From NCBI GenBank assembly GCA_019915135.1, contig JAHLMK010000026.1, positions 240,001 to 304,000 on the forward strand: 64,000 nucleotides of DNA, in the 5' to 3' direction. The translations under genes were made by a program, and so were the position numbers. Shown here one piece after another: positions 21,760-33,728 of this stretch. The stretch's first letter is position 1. Each line of letters begins with the position of its first letter. Source of the DNA: Strobilurus pachycystidiatus. Its lineage: Eukaryota; Basidiomycota; Agaricomycetes; Agaricales; Physalacriaceae. A model generated the notes under the pieces. The model was not told the DNA's origin and did not search any database. It was given only the letters and a program-made list of their open reading frames with translations.

Positions 21760-24700
21760 CTATTCTTCAACTACATCCAGATCATCTTCATTGTCATCCG
21801 CGTGTTCTTCTTCCTCCACCTCAACATGCACTACACGGGATACTGGAAGCCCGTCCAGCAGCTCCTGACCCAGCGCACGCACACCCATCCACCGAGTCTC
21901 CAGATTATCTGCTTCCCTGTCTTGCAGGTACGCTTGTTCGGCTGCAAATGCCCGGACACCCTGCTGACACGCGGCGTCCATTTCGGGATGCTCCTCGGCG
22001 CCACAATTGCGCCACCAGGCAGCATTCCACCGGCGGTACACAACAACCCGACGCATCTCTTCAACGAGAAGAGCAACCTCCTCTTGCCACCGCAATTTAC
22101 GTGCACGCGCCTTGCACCACTCGATCTTCAGAGCTATCCGGACTGTTAACATACAAACTACATCAATTGAAGTAGACTCACCTTCATGAATAACTGGATC
22201 GTCATTGCGGGTTGCCACACTCAGCGCATCTACTGGCTCAGCGTAGCTGTACCAGACCCACGATAATTGACGTCGGCCCTCGCCACGAGAAACCACAGCA
22301 TCAGCAGTCGAGGGACCGGCAATCACCTCGTCAATGATGCCCTGTTCACCGAGTACCTGCCGTTCGGCCAGCTCTTCTGCTGTAAGCAGTCTCTCGTTCA
22401 TCCCCCTGACGTCAGCGTCATTCAAGACCCGTAGTTCCCTTTCCCATGTTCCGTGTCCTCTGAGTTGAAAGAGAGCATTGCGAGCCCATCGATATCGAAG
22501 TTTGCTGAGATAGATGGATACTTGGATTTTTTGTTGGACTCCCTCCGCCCGCGTGGTCGGATTCTGCCCGGTAACATTCCGAACTGTGAACAGATGCCCG
22601 GCTGAGCGTGTTCGCAGACCCTGGCGAAGTGACTCCAACGCATCCCGGCATTCTGCTTCCCGAAGCCAACTTTCGCCGTCGACTAAACCAGGCACGCATG
22701 CACGAGGAAGTACACGATCGGCCGCGCGTAGCTCTGATGGCAGGAACAACTTCGTCTCCTCGGGGAGCATAGACTCCGGTGAGTCAAGCACCTTCCTCTG
22801 GTCATCAGTCAGGAACTCTCGGAACATGGGCATGAACGAGATCTGCAATCGACGAAACTTTCTAATGTCACGAAGGATGACATTACGCTGGCGCTCTATG
22901 TTGAGCTCCTGGTAAGTGACCGTCCCGGACCGCCGGATCTTGACTTCCTACGCGAGTCCCCGTCTAGATGAACAAATCATTCGATGTACGGAATAATCAA
23001 TGCATCTCACTTACTGTTTCTCTTCGATCTCCAGCCCTAACGCGAGGAACAGACTCATACTGGATTCATGTGAGATAGACCCACGCTGCAAACTCGCTTG
23101 CTCTTCCTGCGCGAGTTGGAGTTGGATATCTTTCATTGTCTCTTTGTTTTGGAGCTGAGGCTCATAGGGACAGCGCTGAGAATGATCCCGTTCCCATATC
23201 AGAACCTCCCTCTCCCAAGACCTGACTGTCTCGGCCCCACAAAACGTCAGCATACCTCCGTTGAAGTTGTCGAACTCCTTTGCATGCGCGCGTGCTTCGG
23301 GAATGGCTTCAGCAAGACGATTGAGAAAAACACGTCCTGAACAAACACTCGTAAGTAGCATCGGTCTAATTCTGAGGGCACGCGCACCAAATGACTTGAT
23401 GACACAATAATTATGGGCGCCGAAAACATCATCAAGGGTATCCTTGCGAGCCCCTGGACCCATCATCTTGGTTTGAGCTGCTGCGCGGTTACTCTGAGCC
23501 CAGTTCTCTTCGATGGTTTCCCCGTGTGTTCTTCCAGCCCCGGAAAGGAAGTTAAAAGAGTACAAGGCGTGACATTGCACCTTCATTCAACAGTTAAGTA
23601 GCTAATTGACACATAATGCATGCATGAGATACATACACGATGTGCCCACAGGTGGAACTTGGGCACACAGAACCGCACTCGGTTCGGGTCAAAATTGACA
23701 CGCCACGGCAACGGTAACTGTGCGAGGCGGTCTGGAAAGTGTACTCCCCAAATACACACGATGTCGTAAGATAGCACAATGTTGAGACCAGCGTTCTTAC
23801 CGGCCATTGACACAGCAACTAAGGGATCAACATTGCAGAATCTGATCAGCAATTCAGTTTCTTTGCAGGGAATCAGGATAACGAAAACTTACCGCTCTCC
23901 ACGTTGAAGATCACCCATGCCGTTTGCTCTCCACACCCCGTGTCGCGCGCAAGTGACGCCAGCAACGCCGGTCGTGCGCAAGCCCTTGGCGTTCTTCAGA
24001 TCGGCCAAGAAAGTTGCCTGATTGAAGGATTAGATATAATTCGTCACATCACAAAGCGCGCATCAGCCCAAACCTTGAAGCCTGCACAGCTTGCCATGTC
24101 CTCTTGGCTCACAAATGAGAGAATGTGGCCGTTGTAGGGCGCCTGATGGATGAAAAAACCCCAACCGTCTCCGAGAGGAGGGTCGCGCTCAGTCGAAGAC
24201 ACAATTGCGTTACGGAGGCGGAAATTCGCGTCGATGGCCAAGAATAGTGTATAGATGAACCTGGTGATGAATGTCAGACGAAATAATGATGAGATCAACA
24301 AAGATCACGATTTCTGTCCGGATGCGGACAAGCGGGACACTGGACAGCGAGCTCACCTAACCCTGTCCCTGACACGCCAGTCAACGCGTGCCTGCGACCT
24401 GCGCGCTTCAGCAATTTGATATGCCTCCATTGCCGTACACTGCGAAGGAGGACCTTATACCGATTAGGTGGGCTGGACAGCGCACGATGCTCGGTCATTG
24501 TTTCGAGAGCTTTCCAAAGGTCCCAAGCCGGAAGTTTTCCGAGGGAGTTCAGATTGTGAAACAGGCGAAGAAGGGTGAATGTCAGGGCTGTACGTGGCTC
24601 CAAAGGGGTAGACGGCCACCAAGAACATCTGAGTAATTGCACGTAATGAGGGGCAGCCGTCGAGCAGCCGCAGAAAAAGAGACTGATAGAATGAATTCCG

Positions 24701-25487
24701 TTCACGTGGAGGACAGTGAACAAGCTAGTGGTAGTCGTTCGAAAAGGGCAGCGCACACCAGCTGGGTGGCCCAATTGAACGAAACCACCTAATTCTTTCA
24801 GCGAACATGGCTCAAAATGAACTCCGTTCCATTTCTAGACACATGTGTCAGTGAACCTGCTACAGGCATCAAGTCTGATGAACATACCTCAATCCAATGC
24901 AAGGGTAGCGTCGAGTGCAGCGATACGCAACAATCTCGGCACATCAACCCAGCAGCATTGCACTCGTTCTCGCAGCAACGATACATCGCAGATAATGCGT
25001 CTTCCGCCAAGCAACAGTAACACATCTCCGGTACCCCACTCAAGCCATCAAGCCTCAACACTTCCAATAGATACGAGTCCCTATAGTTGCGCCACGTTCG
25101 CATTGGATTATTCTAACAGAGGGTGAGTGTGTAAATTGCTGCGTGAAATGAAGCACTAACACTGTTTGTATTCCAAGCTTTGATCTCGATCACAACGCCA
25201 TGATCATCCGGTGTCGCGATGGGCTCGGTTTGACTGTCCACGTCTTCGCCAAGCAGGTAAGAAAACCCATCGACCGCGTCCGCAAGCAAGGCGGAGCTCA
25301 AGTCCTCCTGCTCCTCAAAAGGTGGTGCTTCAAATAGGTGAGCAAGTTCCTGAACGCGACGTTCCTTCCAGGTCGCGCGCCGCCCGTCGTCTGATACATG
25401 AAGAGTTAGTGCAGCGGGTCCGCGATCTTCGACGCGTTGAGAGGTAGCGAATACGGGGGCTTTTCCTCTCTTGTTGCGGGAGTGCAT
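21760..25487 (-). CDS. KDZ transposase A with CxC2 domain
   Basis: The predicted enzyme cuts and joins DNA ends of KDZ transposons. From MHSRNKRGKAPVF (25487) the exons give a CxC2 zinc domain (CYCCLAEDALSAMYRCC, CRDCCVSLHSTLPLHWIE, 25010-24890). The family segment GIHSISLFFCGC..LLRCSWWPST..PRTALTF..FH (24700-24560) follows, then ERAG/WRHIKLLKRAGR..GELAVQCPACPHP (24430-24310). Next are FLAIDANFRLRNAIVSSTERDP (24250), LSYDIVCIWG and VPKFHLWAH (23780-23640), then GAGRTHGETIEENWAQSN (23540-23490) and GPGARKDTLDDVFG. The helical C-terminal part has IEWCKARARKLRWQEEV and ends acidic. No internal stop was noticed once introns are removed. The usual GRTDGE is GRTHGE here, a possible loss of one conserved residue. 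Confidence 0.9.
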
Positions 25488-26163
25488 GATAGCGTCAGGA
25501 GGAACAACCGAGGAGGGGATGGTGGTGCTAGCAGACCAGATAGATACTTTTAATACTCACCTTGCTCTGCTCAGAATTCACATGTCCTGTTAGTTATAAT
25601 AGACGCTTGAACGTCGCAAAAATGAGATGACAATTGCGCTAGACGTAGAACCAGTTGGAAAATCAGTGGAAGTTAAGCATGCTTCCAAGCCAACACGGGC
25701 TGATCAAGTCGATTGATACCTCACGTTGGCACTCTGATTTTCAAACGGTACGAGTCCAGCTTTCCAAAATGGTGTATTCACGTCCACCCTATATTTCCCT
25801 ACTTTGTCAAAGTACCTGTACCCTGATAGACATCTATTTGGCAAAGCTTCGCCGGCCGACAGGGTGTCGGTCCACACCCAATTTGCCAAAGTTGCCAATA
25901 ATCCGCTGGAAAGAAATAAAAATTTGGAAAAGAGGTAAATTACTGACCTCAGCAAGACTCGAACGCATGACCTTAATGTATCCTTGTGCACGCCGGCCCA
26001 CTAAGTCATTGGTTACCTGTTCACTGTAATTGCAATGCGCCCATGTCGCCTCTCACCTTCTCTCTCCCAAAAAAATGGAAGGACTAAACATAACATGGTG
26101 CTACTACTTGGTAATGTGATATAAGTAAGGTAATGAAGTAATTAAAGTGTTCCGTTGAGAATA
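25488..26163. other. intergenic between transposases, with tRNA-like sequence
   Basis: No ORF of note was found. The segment at 25935-26020 is tRNA-like on the minus strand (separate entry), and the flanking 25640-25935 may be the body of a SINE. Confidence 0.4.
25935..26020 (-). ncRNA. tRNA-like / SINE-like segment
   Basis: On the minus strand TGACTTAGTGG (26008-25998) matches box A. CGTTCGAGTCT (25965-25955) matches 9 of 11 positions of box B, with the tRNA-like spacing of 32 bp. Arm pairing is imperfect, so this is more likely a tRNA-derived SINE or tRNA pseudogene than a working tRNA. Confidence 0.45.
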
Positions 26164-29100
26164 TCATTCGTCACCTACCATACTTTGGTCGTCGTTGTCT
26201 TCCTCCTCATTCTCGCCACCTTCATCCATCTCATCAACCTCGGCCCACCCATCGTCAAGACTCTCCATATCGACACCTGCACCCGTCCAGCGGCGCACAA
26301 AAGCCGCCAGCAGATCACGCTGGACACTGGCCTGCTGCACCGCATACGCTGTGATTCCCTCCTGCACGTCCGGGGCCAGAGATGTGTCTTCGGCTATCCC
26401 GTGGTCATCCCACCATTTCGCCTTAATTTCCATCGTTACTTGCACGCGCCTCATCTCCTCCTCCAGAAGTTTGACCTCCTCAGTCCAACGCATTGCTCTT
26501 GCTCTGCTTTTCAACCACTCGACCCGAGCCCCTTCGGATTGTGTCAATATTCGCTCACCCCAAAAGGAAAAAACGGACGTCCTAACCTTCAACGACATCA
26601 TCGTCATGTCCAGAAGCACTCCTGTTCGTCCAAAGCCAAGAGAGCTCACGCGAACCGTCACCCCAAGGCAAAAACACGTCAATGGAGAATCCGGAGCCTG
26701 TCATGTTGGAGACGTCCCTATCTTCGAGAGGCCTCAACTCGCCGACCCAATCACCCTCCGGTTCCAGTCGCTCGAGCGCACGCCGACACCGACGATATTT
26801 GTCCACGGCAAACCTTGAGCGTGCGGTTTGCGTGTTGATAGTCCCTTGAGCTCGTGTCACCATCGTCTGACCGACGCTCTCCACATCCCGATAGACGAAT
26901 AAGGCACGTAGCGTTTCCTCGGAGTTTCGAATCGTCTGAAGACAATCATGACACTGGGCGACACGGAGCTGGGCCTCCTTCATCGCTATCCCGGGAAGAC
27001 AACCCGCAAGCCGCGCCTCGGAAGAGAAGGCTGATGGCATCCACAACTTTTGGTCCTCGACATCGATGGCAACCGACCTTGCGACCGTGTTTGTGCTGAT
27101 TTTGGCGCGTGCCCCGGGCATGTACACTTCCTGGCTTGTTCGAAACAGGGCTATCCGTTTCGCGAGATCCACTCGTTTCTTCTGAATGGCAGTTGCCTGA
27201 GCAGGCGTCAAAACGCCTTCACCGTCGGTAAGTCGCCTCAGCTTTTGCCTGCAAGCCCGTGTTAATATCACTCCCAGCCCACGCGGTGAAGTATACGCAC
27301 TGGAGTTCCTCGATCATCAAGCCGAGGGTCAGACAACCAGTCGGACTGGTGTCATCCAGCGCGCCGGCTCCAGACGCCGCTTCGAGTCGTTCTTCCTCCC
27401 GTAGGCGGTAGCGAACCTGTCCCTCTGTTTCGTCTATATTATGGAACGGTTAGTACTCCAAGATTGTCTAAAAAGGGATAGTACTTACGAATGACATCGT
27501 TCACATAAGGGTTGGGTTGGTCTCCATCGCGTTCCCACATCTCGATTTGCTCTGTCCACTTCCGCACAACATCAGGAGGGAGATGAGCTGTGAAGTCCGC
27601 GTGGAGGTTTCTTTGCTTCACTGCTTGCGCCTTGGCCTTGATATAACGCCGCATGAACGACTCACCTGGAACCCAGTTCAGACAAATCATTCGCAGTACA
27701 AAGAAAAGACGTACCGAGACCTATAAGTTTACACCAGTTCAAAAAGCCAAAATGGTCGTCGAGGGTGTCCGCGCGCGATCCAGGTCCCATCTCTTTGATA
27801 CTAGCGGCACACATTCTGATAAGCGCCCAAACACGCTCAATCGCTTCGCCATCTGTACGCCCGACCCCTCGCTGAATCGCCATAGCGAATCTGACTTGAC
27901 ACCCGTACTTGTGACCGGGACAGTGGCCCTTTGGGATCGCGGCAAGAATCTCCATTGTGGCGGGGAGTTGGAGGTGTTCTGGGAGCTCTTTCATGCGCTC
28001 GAAGAGGTTGATAATCCATTGACAGACGATGTCATATGAGAACAGAACTTGTAGAAGGGCGTGTAGTTTCTTGAGGGAGGACATCGCGACGTAGTCAGAA
28101 TTGCAGTACCTGGTAAACTACCTTGATTAACAACGCCTCGAAAGAAAGAGATTTAAGCGTACCGTTCACCCTTCTGCAAATTTCCTACTCCTTCCGGCGC
28201 TACCATCTCATGTCGTGCGCAAATCGCGGCGACCACACCTGTTGTCCGCAGTCCAGAGTTATCCTTCTTGTCGGCATGAGCTAGGGCCTTGAAGCCGCTG
28301 CACGTCGACATCTAATGGGACATAGTAAGCAACGCACGCGAATGACTCCGAAAACGCTTACATCTGCCTCGGTAGCATGCTCGAGAATGTGCTGAGCGTA
28401 GCCGGAATCTTCGTCTATCATGTACGCGCCACTGGGATGGAGTGATGGGTCGACCGTCTGGTTGGAACGATGCAATCCGATGAACCGGAAGCAGGCATCC
28501 ATGGCAACGATCTTTCGATAGAGATACCTGCGACGGGACGAAAAGGTCAGCCAAGTGAAGAGCAGAGAACGCATTAGACTCACTGGTCGGTCCGCGTCTT
28601 CCAATCGGGCGGCAAGTTGACCTCGGGTATTGGACAAGCTGGGCATACAATGGCCAACTCGCCAGGCTCCACTCGCGAAGCACCATTTGTCTGGCTCCCC
28701 TTCCCTGCCCGCATGAGCATCATAAGATGGCGATATTGCCGAATCACCCGCAGGAAGGGTTGATAACGCTTCTATCGAGTGAAGTCAACAAATCGAACTA
28801 ATACCGAACTAATACGATGTTCGCAACTTTCACTAACCTTTGGCACCCTCAATCCGAGCGCGTCGGTCAAGTAAACCAGGGACTTGTAGAAATTGTAGGC
28901 GGAAGTTTTCCCGGTGAGCGTCGCGGCATGAAAAAGTTGGAGCGCCTCAAAGCTGACGCAAGTGGCGGGAAGATGCACAGTGGCCGGATACCACCCCATG
29001 CGAAGGAGTTGTCTGCGGCGGGGGATATTTGACGCATGGAGGCAGTTACAGTATTTCACGGATACCTCATGGAGACCATTGTCGTGAATGACAACGAGGA

Positions 29101-29922
29101 TATGTGGATCGACGAGCTGCATGATGCATTGGGAGTTGTCGGCATGGCCAAGTTCCACGTGGAGACCTAGTCGAATAAGAGCTATCGGTATGAAGCGTGA
29201 GCCAATCCACTCCTACGAAAGGGTAAGCTGAGGCAGAGTTAGCAAAAAGACAGACAAACTTCGACGATGTGCAGCGGTTGGCGGACATGATCGCGAACGA
29301 TACAATCTTGACATCGCAGACGGTGGCGAGAGCATCGTGTACAACGAAACAGTCGGGCTGTAGGAGCGTGGCCGCAGCTACACTTCCTCGGAGCGTCTCC
29401 GCGGCCTTTATGCCAGAGAAATTCGTATAGAAACTCCTGGGCGTAAGCGTATCCGCCAACCCGGCCGGCCCAGACATCCATAGCGCGTTTCTAAAAGGTA
29501 AGGAATGTGAATCGACTATCTATATGCAGAGCAGAGAGCGGACATACCTTGCCTTTCAGTGGAGGCTCTTTGGCGCGTACCTTCTTAGCAGTCCCAGCAA
29601 CGTCGTCGCCGAATTCCTCCACAATGGGACCAGAGGGCGGCGATGGGGGATCGAGGTATTGCAGCACAATATCGGTGCTCAAATCATCGTCGTCTCGCCA
29701 GTCGTCCTCCCCGGCGTCGACATCACTGCTACAGGACGGTCCTGCAGTGCACTCTAACTCTCCGTCCTCGTCTAGACCCAATATCTCCGTGGCCATCCCC
29801 ACGTCACCTTCGGAAAGCTGGGAGCTGCAGGAACTTCGTCGGCGATGCCTCCGGCGCCTCGTTGCAGGCAGGGAAAAGGTATTGTTCTTCCTCTTCTTGG
29901 CGGTGGGTTTTCGCCCGTTCAT
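26164..29922 (-). CDS. KDZ transposase B with CxC2 domain
   Basis: A second, different KDZ transposase starts MNGRKPTAKKRKNN (29922) and has an acidic leader. Its CxC2 domain reads RKCSCGHAPTARLFRCTRC, CQDCIVRDHVRQPLHIVE (29390-29270). It continues GLHEVSVKYCNC, LLRMGWYPATVHLPATCVSF and ALQLFHAATLTGKTSAYNFY (29080-28880), then GELAIVCPACPIPEVNLPPDW, RKIVAMDACFRF (28510) and FSYDIVCQWI (28040). The conserved RGVGRTDGEAIERVWA lies at about 27870-27820, then GPGSRADTLDDHFGFLNW. The C-terminal region has VEWLKSRARAMRWTEEVKLL and IKAKWWDDHG. No lesion was noticed. It keeps GRTDGE, unlike transposase A, so it is the better candidate for the active enzyme. Confidence 0.92.
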
Positions 29923-30200
29923 CCTATCACATAGAGCGGCACAGACCGCAGGGTAGAGGACGGAAATGGCTCTTGTTGAGTAAGGAGTGGAGCAAGGCAA
30001 GAAGCGCGGAAAGCCTGAAAGAAGGAGGGGGCCACCGTGTCAGTGGCAAAGCGGTAAAGGTGAAGAGAGAGCCGTACTTGGGCCAAACGTAACGGTACTG
30101 GCATTACGTTCGGCTACGTCCAAACCGAACAGCGATGATATAAATGCAGCGGGGAGGATGAGTGTGAGCGAGAAGTCCCTTCGCGCTATTCAATCCACCC

Positions 30201-30810
30201 ATGAACGCTGAACAGTACAACGAGTATGTTGCACGGCTGGACGCTGAGGCTGCTGCGCGGGAGGACGTGTTGGAATATCGTCGCACCATCCTGTCTCTTC
30301 CGTCAGTTGCAACCACTCGCTTTGTTATGCCCCAAACTCACCTGTTTGCCAGAGACGACGCGCCGGGCGATGATACCACCTATCCCACCTTCTTCACTAC
30401 CCACGAATACCTTATCTGGTACCCCTTCACCGAAGACCACTACGCCCATCTGAAAGAGAGCTTTGGCGAGTTTGAGAAGGCGGTGCTCAAGAACGACGCC
30501 CAGAACTGGCTGCGCAGCTACTTTCCTCGCTGGTTCAAGAAGTTTCCCGAGGATCCGACTGGCAGTTGTGATGCAGACGACCTCGCCATGAACATGAAGC
30601 ACCGTAAGAAGGTACGTTGTCTTCTCGCGCCTCCGGGACTACGGGTCGACCGCGGTTTTGTAGACAATCTTGAAGATTTATATCAACGTGTTATCGCGCC
30701 ATTGGAATGGGGAAGGTCGGCCTAGCGGGAAGAACGGGCGGTTGGACGTCATGATGGTCCACTTCGACATATTGCACGAGTTGGTAGAACACTTCCGTAC
30801 CTTTTTCTGA
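30201..30810 (+). CDS. unrecognised FFTTH-family protein, copy 1
   Basis: Starts MNAEQYNEYVARLDAEAAAR, then YPTFFTTHEYLIWYPFTED, SFGEFEKAVLKNDAQ, NMKHRKK. After an intron (GTACGT...TTTGTAG) it continues TILKIYINVLSRHWNGEG and ends DILHELVEHFRTFF. It is paralogous to the gene at 37862-38479, with the same intron position after HRKK and the same HWNGEGRP motif. The function is unknown. It starts 280 bp from, and divergently to, KDZ transposase B, so the two may share a promoter. Confidence 0.8.
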
Positions 30811-31104
30811 TGTAATCTTGATTTGATGGCCGATGCCGATGCCAAAGAATATTCTTACAAGTCCTCTTTGAGTCCACGTCGTCAAGAAATTACAATAAAT
30901 AGAAGTATCAGACTTTGAGAAATTACAGTTTGGAACTATCAAGTAGATAAGACGATCGACAACTGGAGAGAGAGAGTATATAACAGGGGAAGAAAATTCA
31001 TCAAGATACATGTGTACATCAACAACAAGAAAGAGAGTATATTAGTATAACTTTGGAAAAAGTTGGGAAAAAGCGTCAAAAAAAACAAATGTGGCAGGGC
31101 CAAG

Positions 31105-32764
31105 CTACCTCTCTTGATGCTTGCCAAGTACTTCGTCAAAACACCGGTTCAAAAGCTCGCCCGCCTCGACCGGCTGGTCGACCAGACTTCGGACGAGTGC
31201 CCTGTCCATAAGGGGGTCAACATGGACGCGGTGGGCGAGGTCACGGAAGAATGAGTTTCCAATCACCTTGACACTCTCCTCGTCAATGGAATCATCCTCG
31301 TCACCGACAGCGGGGGCGTCTACGCGAACCTTGTATTTGGTGGTGGACCCAGTCGAATTCATCGCCGCCTGCACCTGAATATCCCACTCCTCGTCCAGCG
31401 CAAAACCATACTCGGACGGCGTAGAAGGTGGCCCAAATGGAGCATGGCGCTCGACAAAGTAGGGACTGCTATGAACGACGAAGGACTCTTCCGAAGGAGG
31501 CGATGCGTCGCGTCCGAAAGTCTCGTTGATGGAGGCACGATGCTGGCGATCTTCTTCTTCAAGTCGATGCCACTCGTCCTCCCAACCAGAGACAATGGCA
31601 CTCTCGCGCCAACGCAGCTGATCACGCCGAGATCTAAGCTCCTCGGCGAGGGCCTCGTTGAATTCGTTGGCGGCATTCTCGAGGCGGTCCAGACCATTGA
31701 AAACGACGTTCGGTTCGGCATCAACGGGAGCCATCTCTTCAGCGAGAGCCGTACAGGACGCGGTAACGGACGCACGAGGCAGAGCTCTCTGCAAGGAGGC
31801 GGAGAGAGCCTCGAGATGAATAGAGCCGGTGACTTGAGAGGTGGAGTTACGAGGAGGAATGAGTGGAGCCGCCGCTCGCTCAGCAAGCTGAGCCTCCCGA
31901 GCGCAGGCAGCGATCTGGGCGCCAATTCCCTCGCTGACTGCCTTGAACCAATCCTCCCGCCCTGCGGGAAGCCGCATCGAGTCACGGGCGATAACCATAC
32001 CTGGACGCTCAGGCGCTAAGTAAGGACCGGGTGGACGGCGAGGTTCATGGGGTCCGCGGGGCGTCTGACCGCCACGGGTGCGAGGAGTAAGTTCGTCGAG
32101 AGGCATAGGACGGTCCTGGCGGACCATGTGGAAATCCGGCGGAGGGAGTGGGGCGGGCTTGTCCAGACCCCAGCGAGCACGGCGGCGCAAGTGCCAGTAG
32201 TGGATAACTTCGATAGCAGCCTGGTAAATGAGACCGCGCATCAGGCAAAGTCCCTCCAGAAAGACAAAGGAATCAACGTACTCGCTTACGATGCCTCAAC
32301 GCGTAGTCTTGAGCGGGTCCCCGAGGAATCGGGAACCGGCATTGCAAGTCGTTAGCTATCTCCTCCTCAACCGAGGCGAGCTCGGCGCCTGTCCCGCTAT
32401 CGAACAAAGAGGCCCACTTCGGACTCCAGTTCACCAGAACGCGCAACTCTGGGGGCTCAAAGCGCTGCCAAAGACAATAAATGACATGCGATTAGCGGGC
32501 GGAAAACACGACGTACACTATGGCCGCGCATGAACAGCTGAGAGGGCTGCGTAGACGAACAAAGGAGAGGTTAAGTGTAGAACGCGATGGGAAGTACAAG
32601 ATACGCACGAGGTCGACAATTGGGAGCTGGATGATGCTATCGCCGGGGCGGACCTCCTTCCTCATGCGTTCATACCGCCTGAACTCTTCCAGGCGCATTG
32701 GAAGGATTTGCGTCGGGTCTTGATGAGCCTTGACATCGCTAGACGGGCGCAGAACATATACCAT
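31105..32764 (-). CDS. unrecognised disordered protein, about 480 aa
   Basis: Exon 1 starts MVYVLRPSSDVKAHQDPTQI and ends SIIQLPIVDLV. Exon 2 reads RFEPPELRVLVNWSPKWASL to ALRHRKR. Exon 3 runs from AAIEVIHYWHLRRRARWGL to LLNRCFDEVLGKHQER. The long last exon is Pro-, Arg- and Glu-rich with probable coiled-coil stretches (ANEFNEALAEELRSRRDQL). No domain was recognised. Part of the giant transposon cargo. Confidence 0.68.
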
Positions 32765-32872
32765 GACGGGCGTTGAGAGAGAAACAAGTCGACGAACAGG
32801 ATGATTGCGCAGGGGAAAGATGGGCGGATGAATCAAGTCGGTCGAAGATCAATCACTTATTAGAAGAATAAC

Positions 32873-33530
32873 TCATGTCGGAGTTTTTGCGAAGAAAGCT
32901 GAGGGATCGTCGATAATCCGGTTGAGACACGGAGAGCCGAGGAAGTTGAAAAGGTAGTCGATTCCGTCGGCACAATACAAGATACCCTGGCGTACATGGA
33001 ATGCGACTCTCCTGAGGAAGAGAGGGATAACTTCTAAACGGCGGGGCTTCCCACAAACGACAGTGAATGAGATAAATTGTCCCAGATACGGGTCACCTAA
33101 CACGCCGCTACTGTAACTCGACTTGTCAATAGAGTAGGACGCGGAAGTGCCTCAAAAGAATACCTTCGTAATCGTCTGCTCGCCACACTGCACCTCTTCT
33201 ACGGGGGTTGCCACCGCTAGGTCTTACATTACGTTCTTTCAAGTTAATGAGCGGCGTCTGGACAAAGTATCACAGTGACGAACCTTCTTCAAAACAAGCG
33301 GGGCGGGAGGGCACAATGCTTGTGCTACCCTAACCAAGAGTGGGTGCGCCGAGTAGGGCGGTCGTTGTACAGCGTGTTGGCGTGGCGAAAGAGCAAGATG
33401 CCGAGCCTATGTTCTATGGGGACCGGCTCTGTCCAGAGATATTTGACCACGGGGCGCCACCGCCAATCAAAGCATAAAGGAGGTGCGAAGCAGGAAGTTG
33501 TGAAGTATGGCGGAGCCGGTTAGCAAATCC
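32873..33530 (-). CDS. unrecognised small protein, 5' end uncertain
   Basis: Coding-like minus-strand segments read WRWRPVVKYLWTEPVPIEHR, LGILLFRHANTLYNDRPTRR. After one or two introns they continue ATPVEEVQCGEQTITK, LGDPYLGQFISFTVVCGKPR, RLEVIPLFLRRVAFHVRQG, FFAKTPT and a stop at 32873. The start codon was not found. The hydrophobic and aromatic pattern suggests a folded domain, but I do not recognise it. Confidence 0.5.
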
Positions 33531-33728
33531 AAACACGTCACGAATTACCGGGCCCAGACCACGGCCAGTGTCTTCTTATCGAATATTTTCCATTGTCATA
33601 ATATGTTACACTAAGTGCAAAATTGATGTCTTATTTTCTACGAATTATCGCGAACATGGAGTAATCCTGGAGGTCATATGTTATCAAAGTACACAACAGA
33701 AACTGGGCGTCTAAACAGGTTTTGAGAT

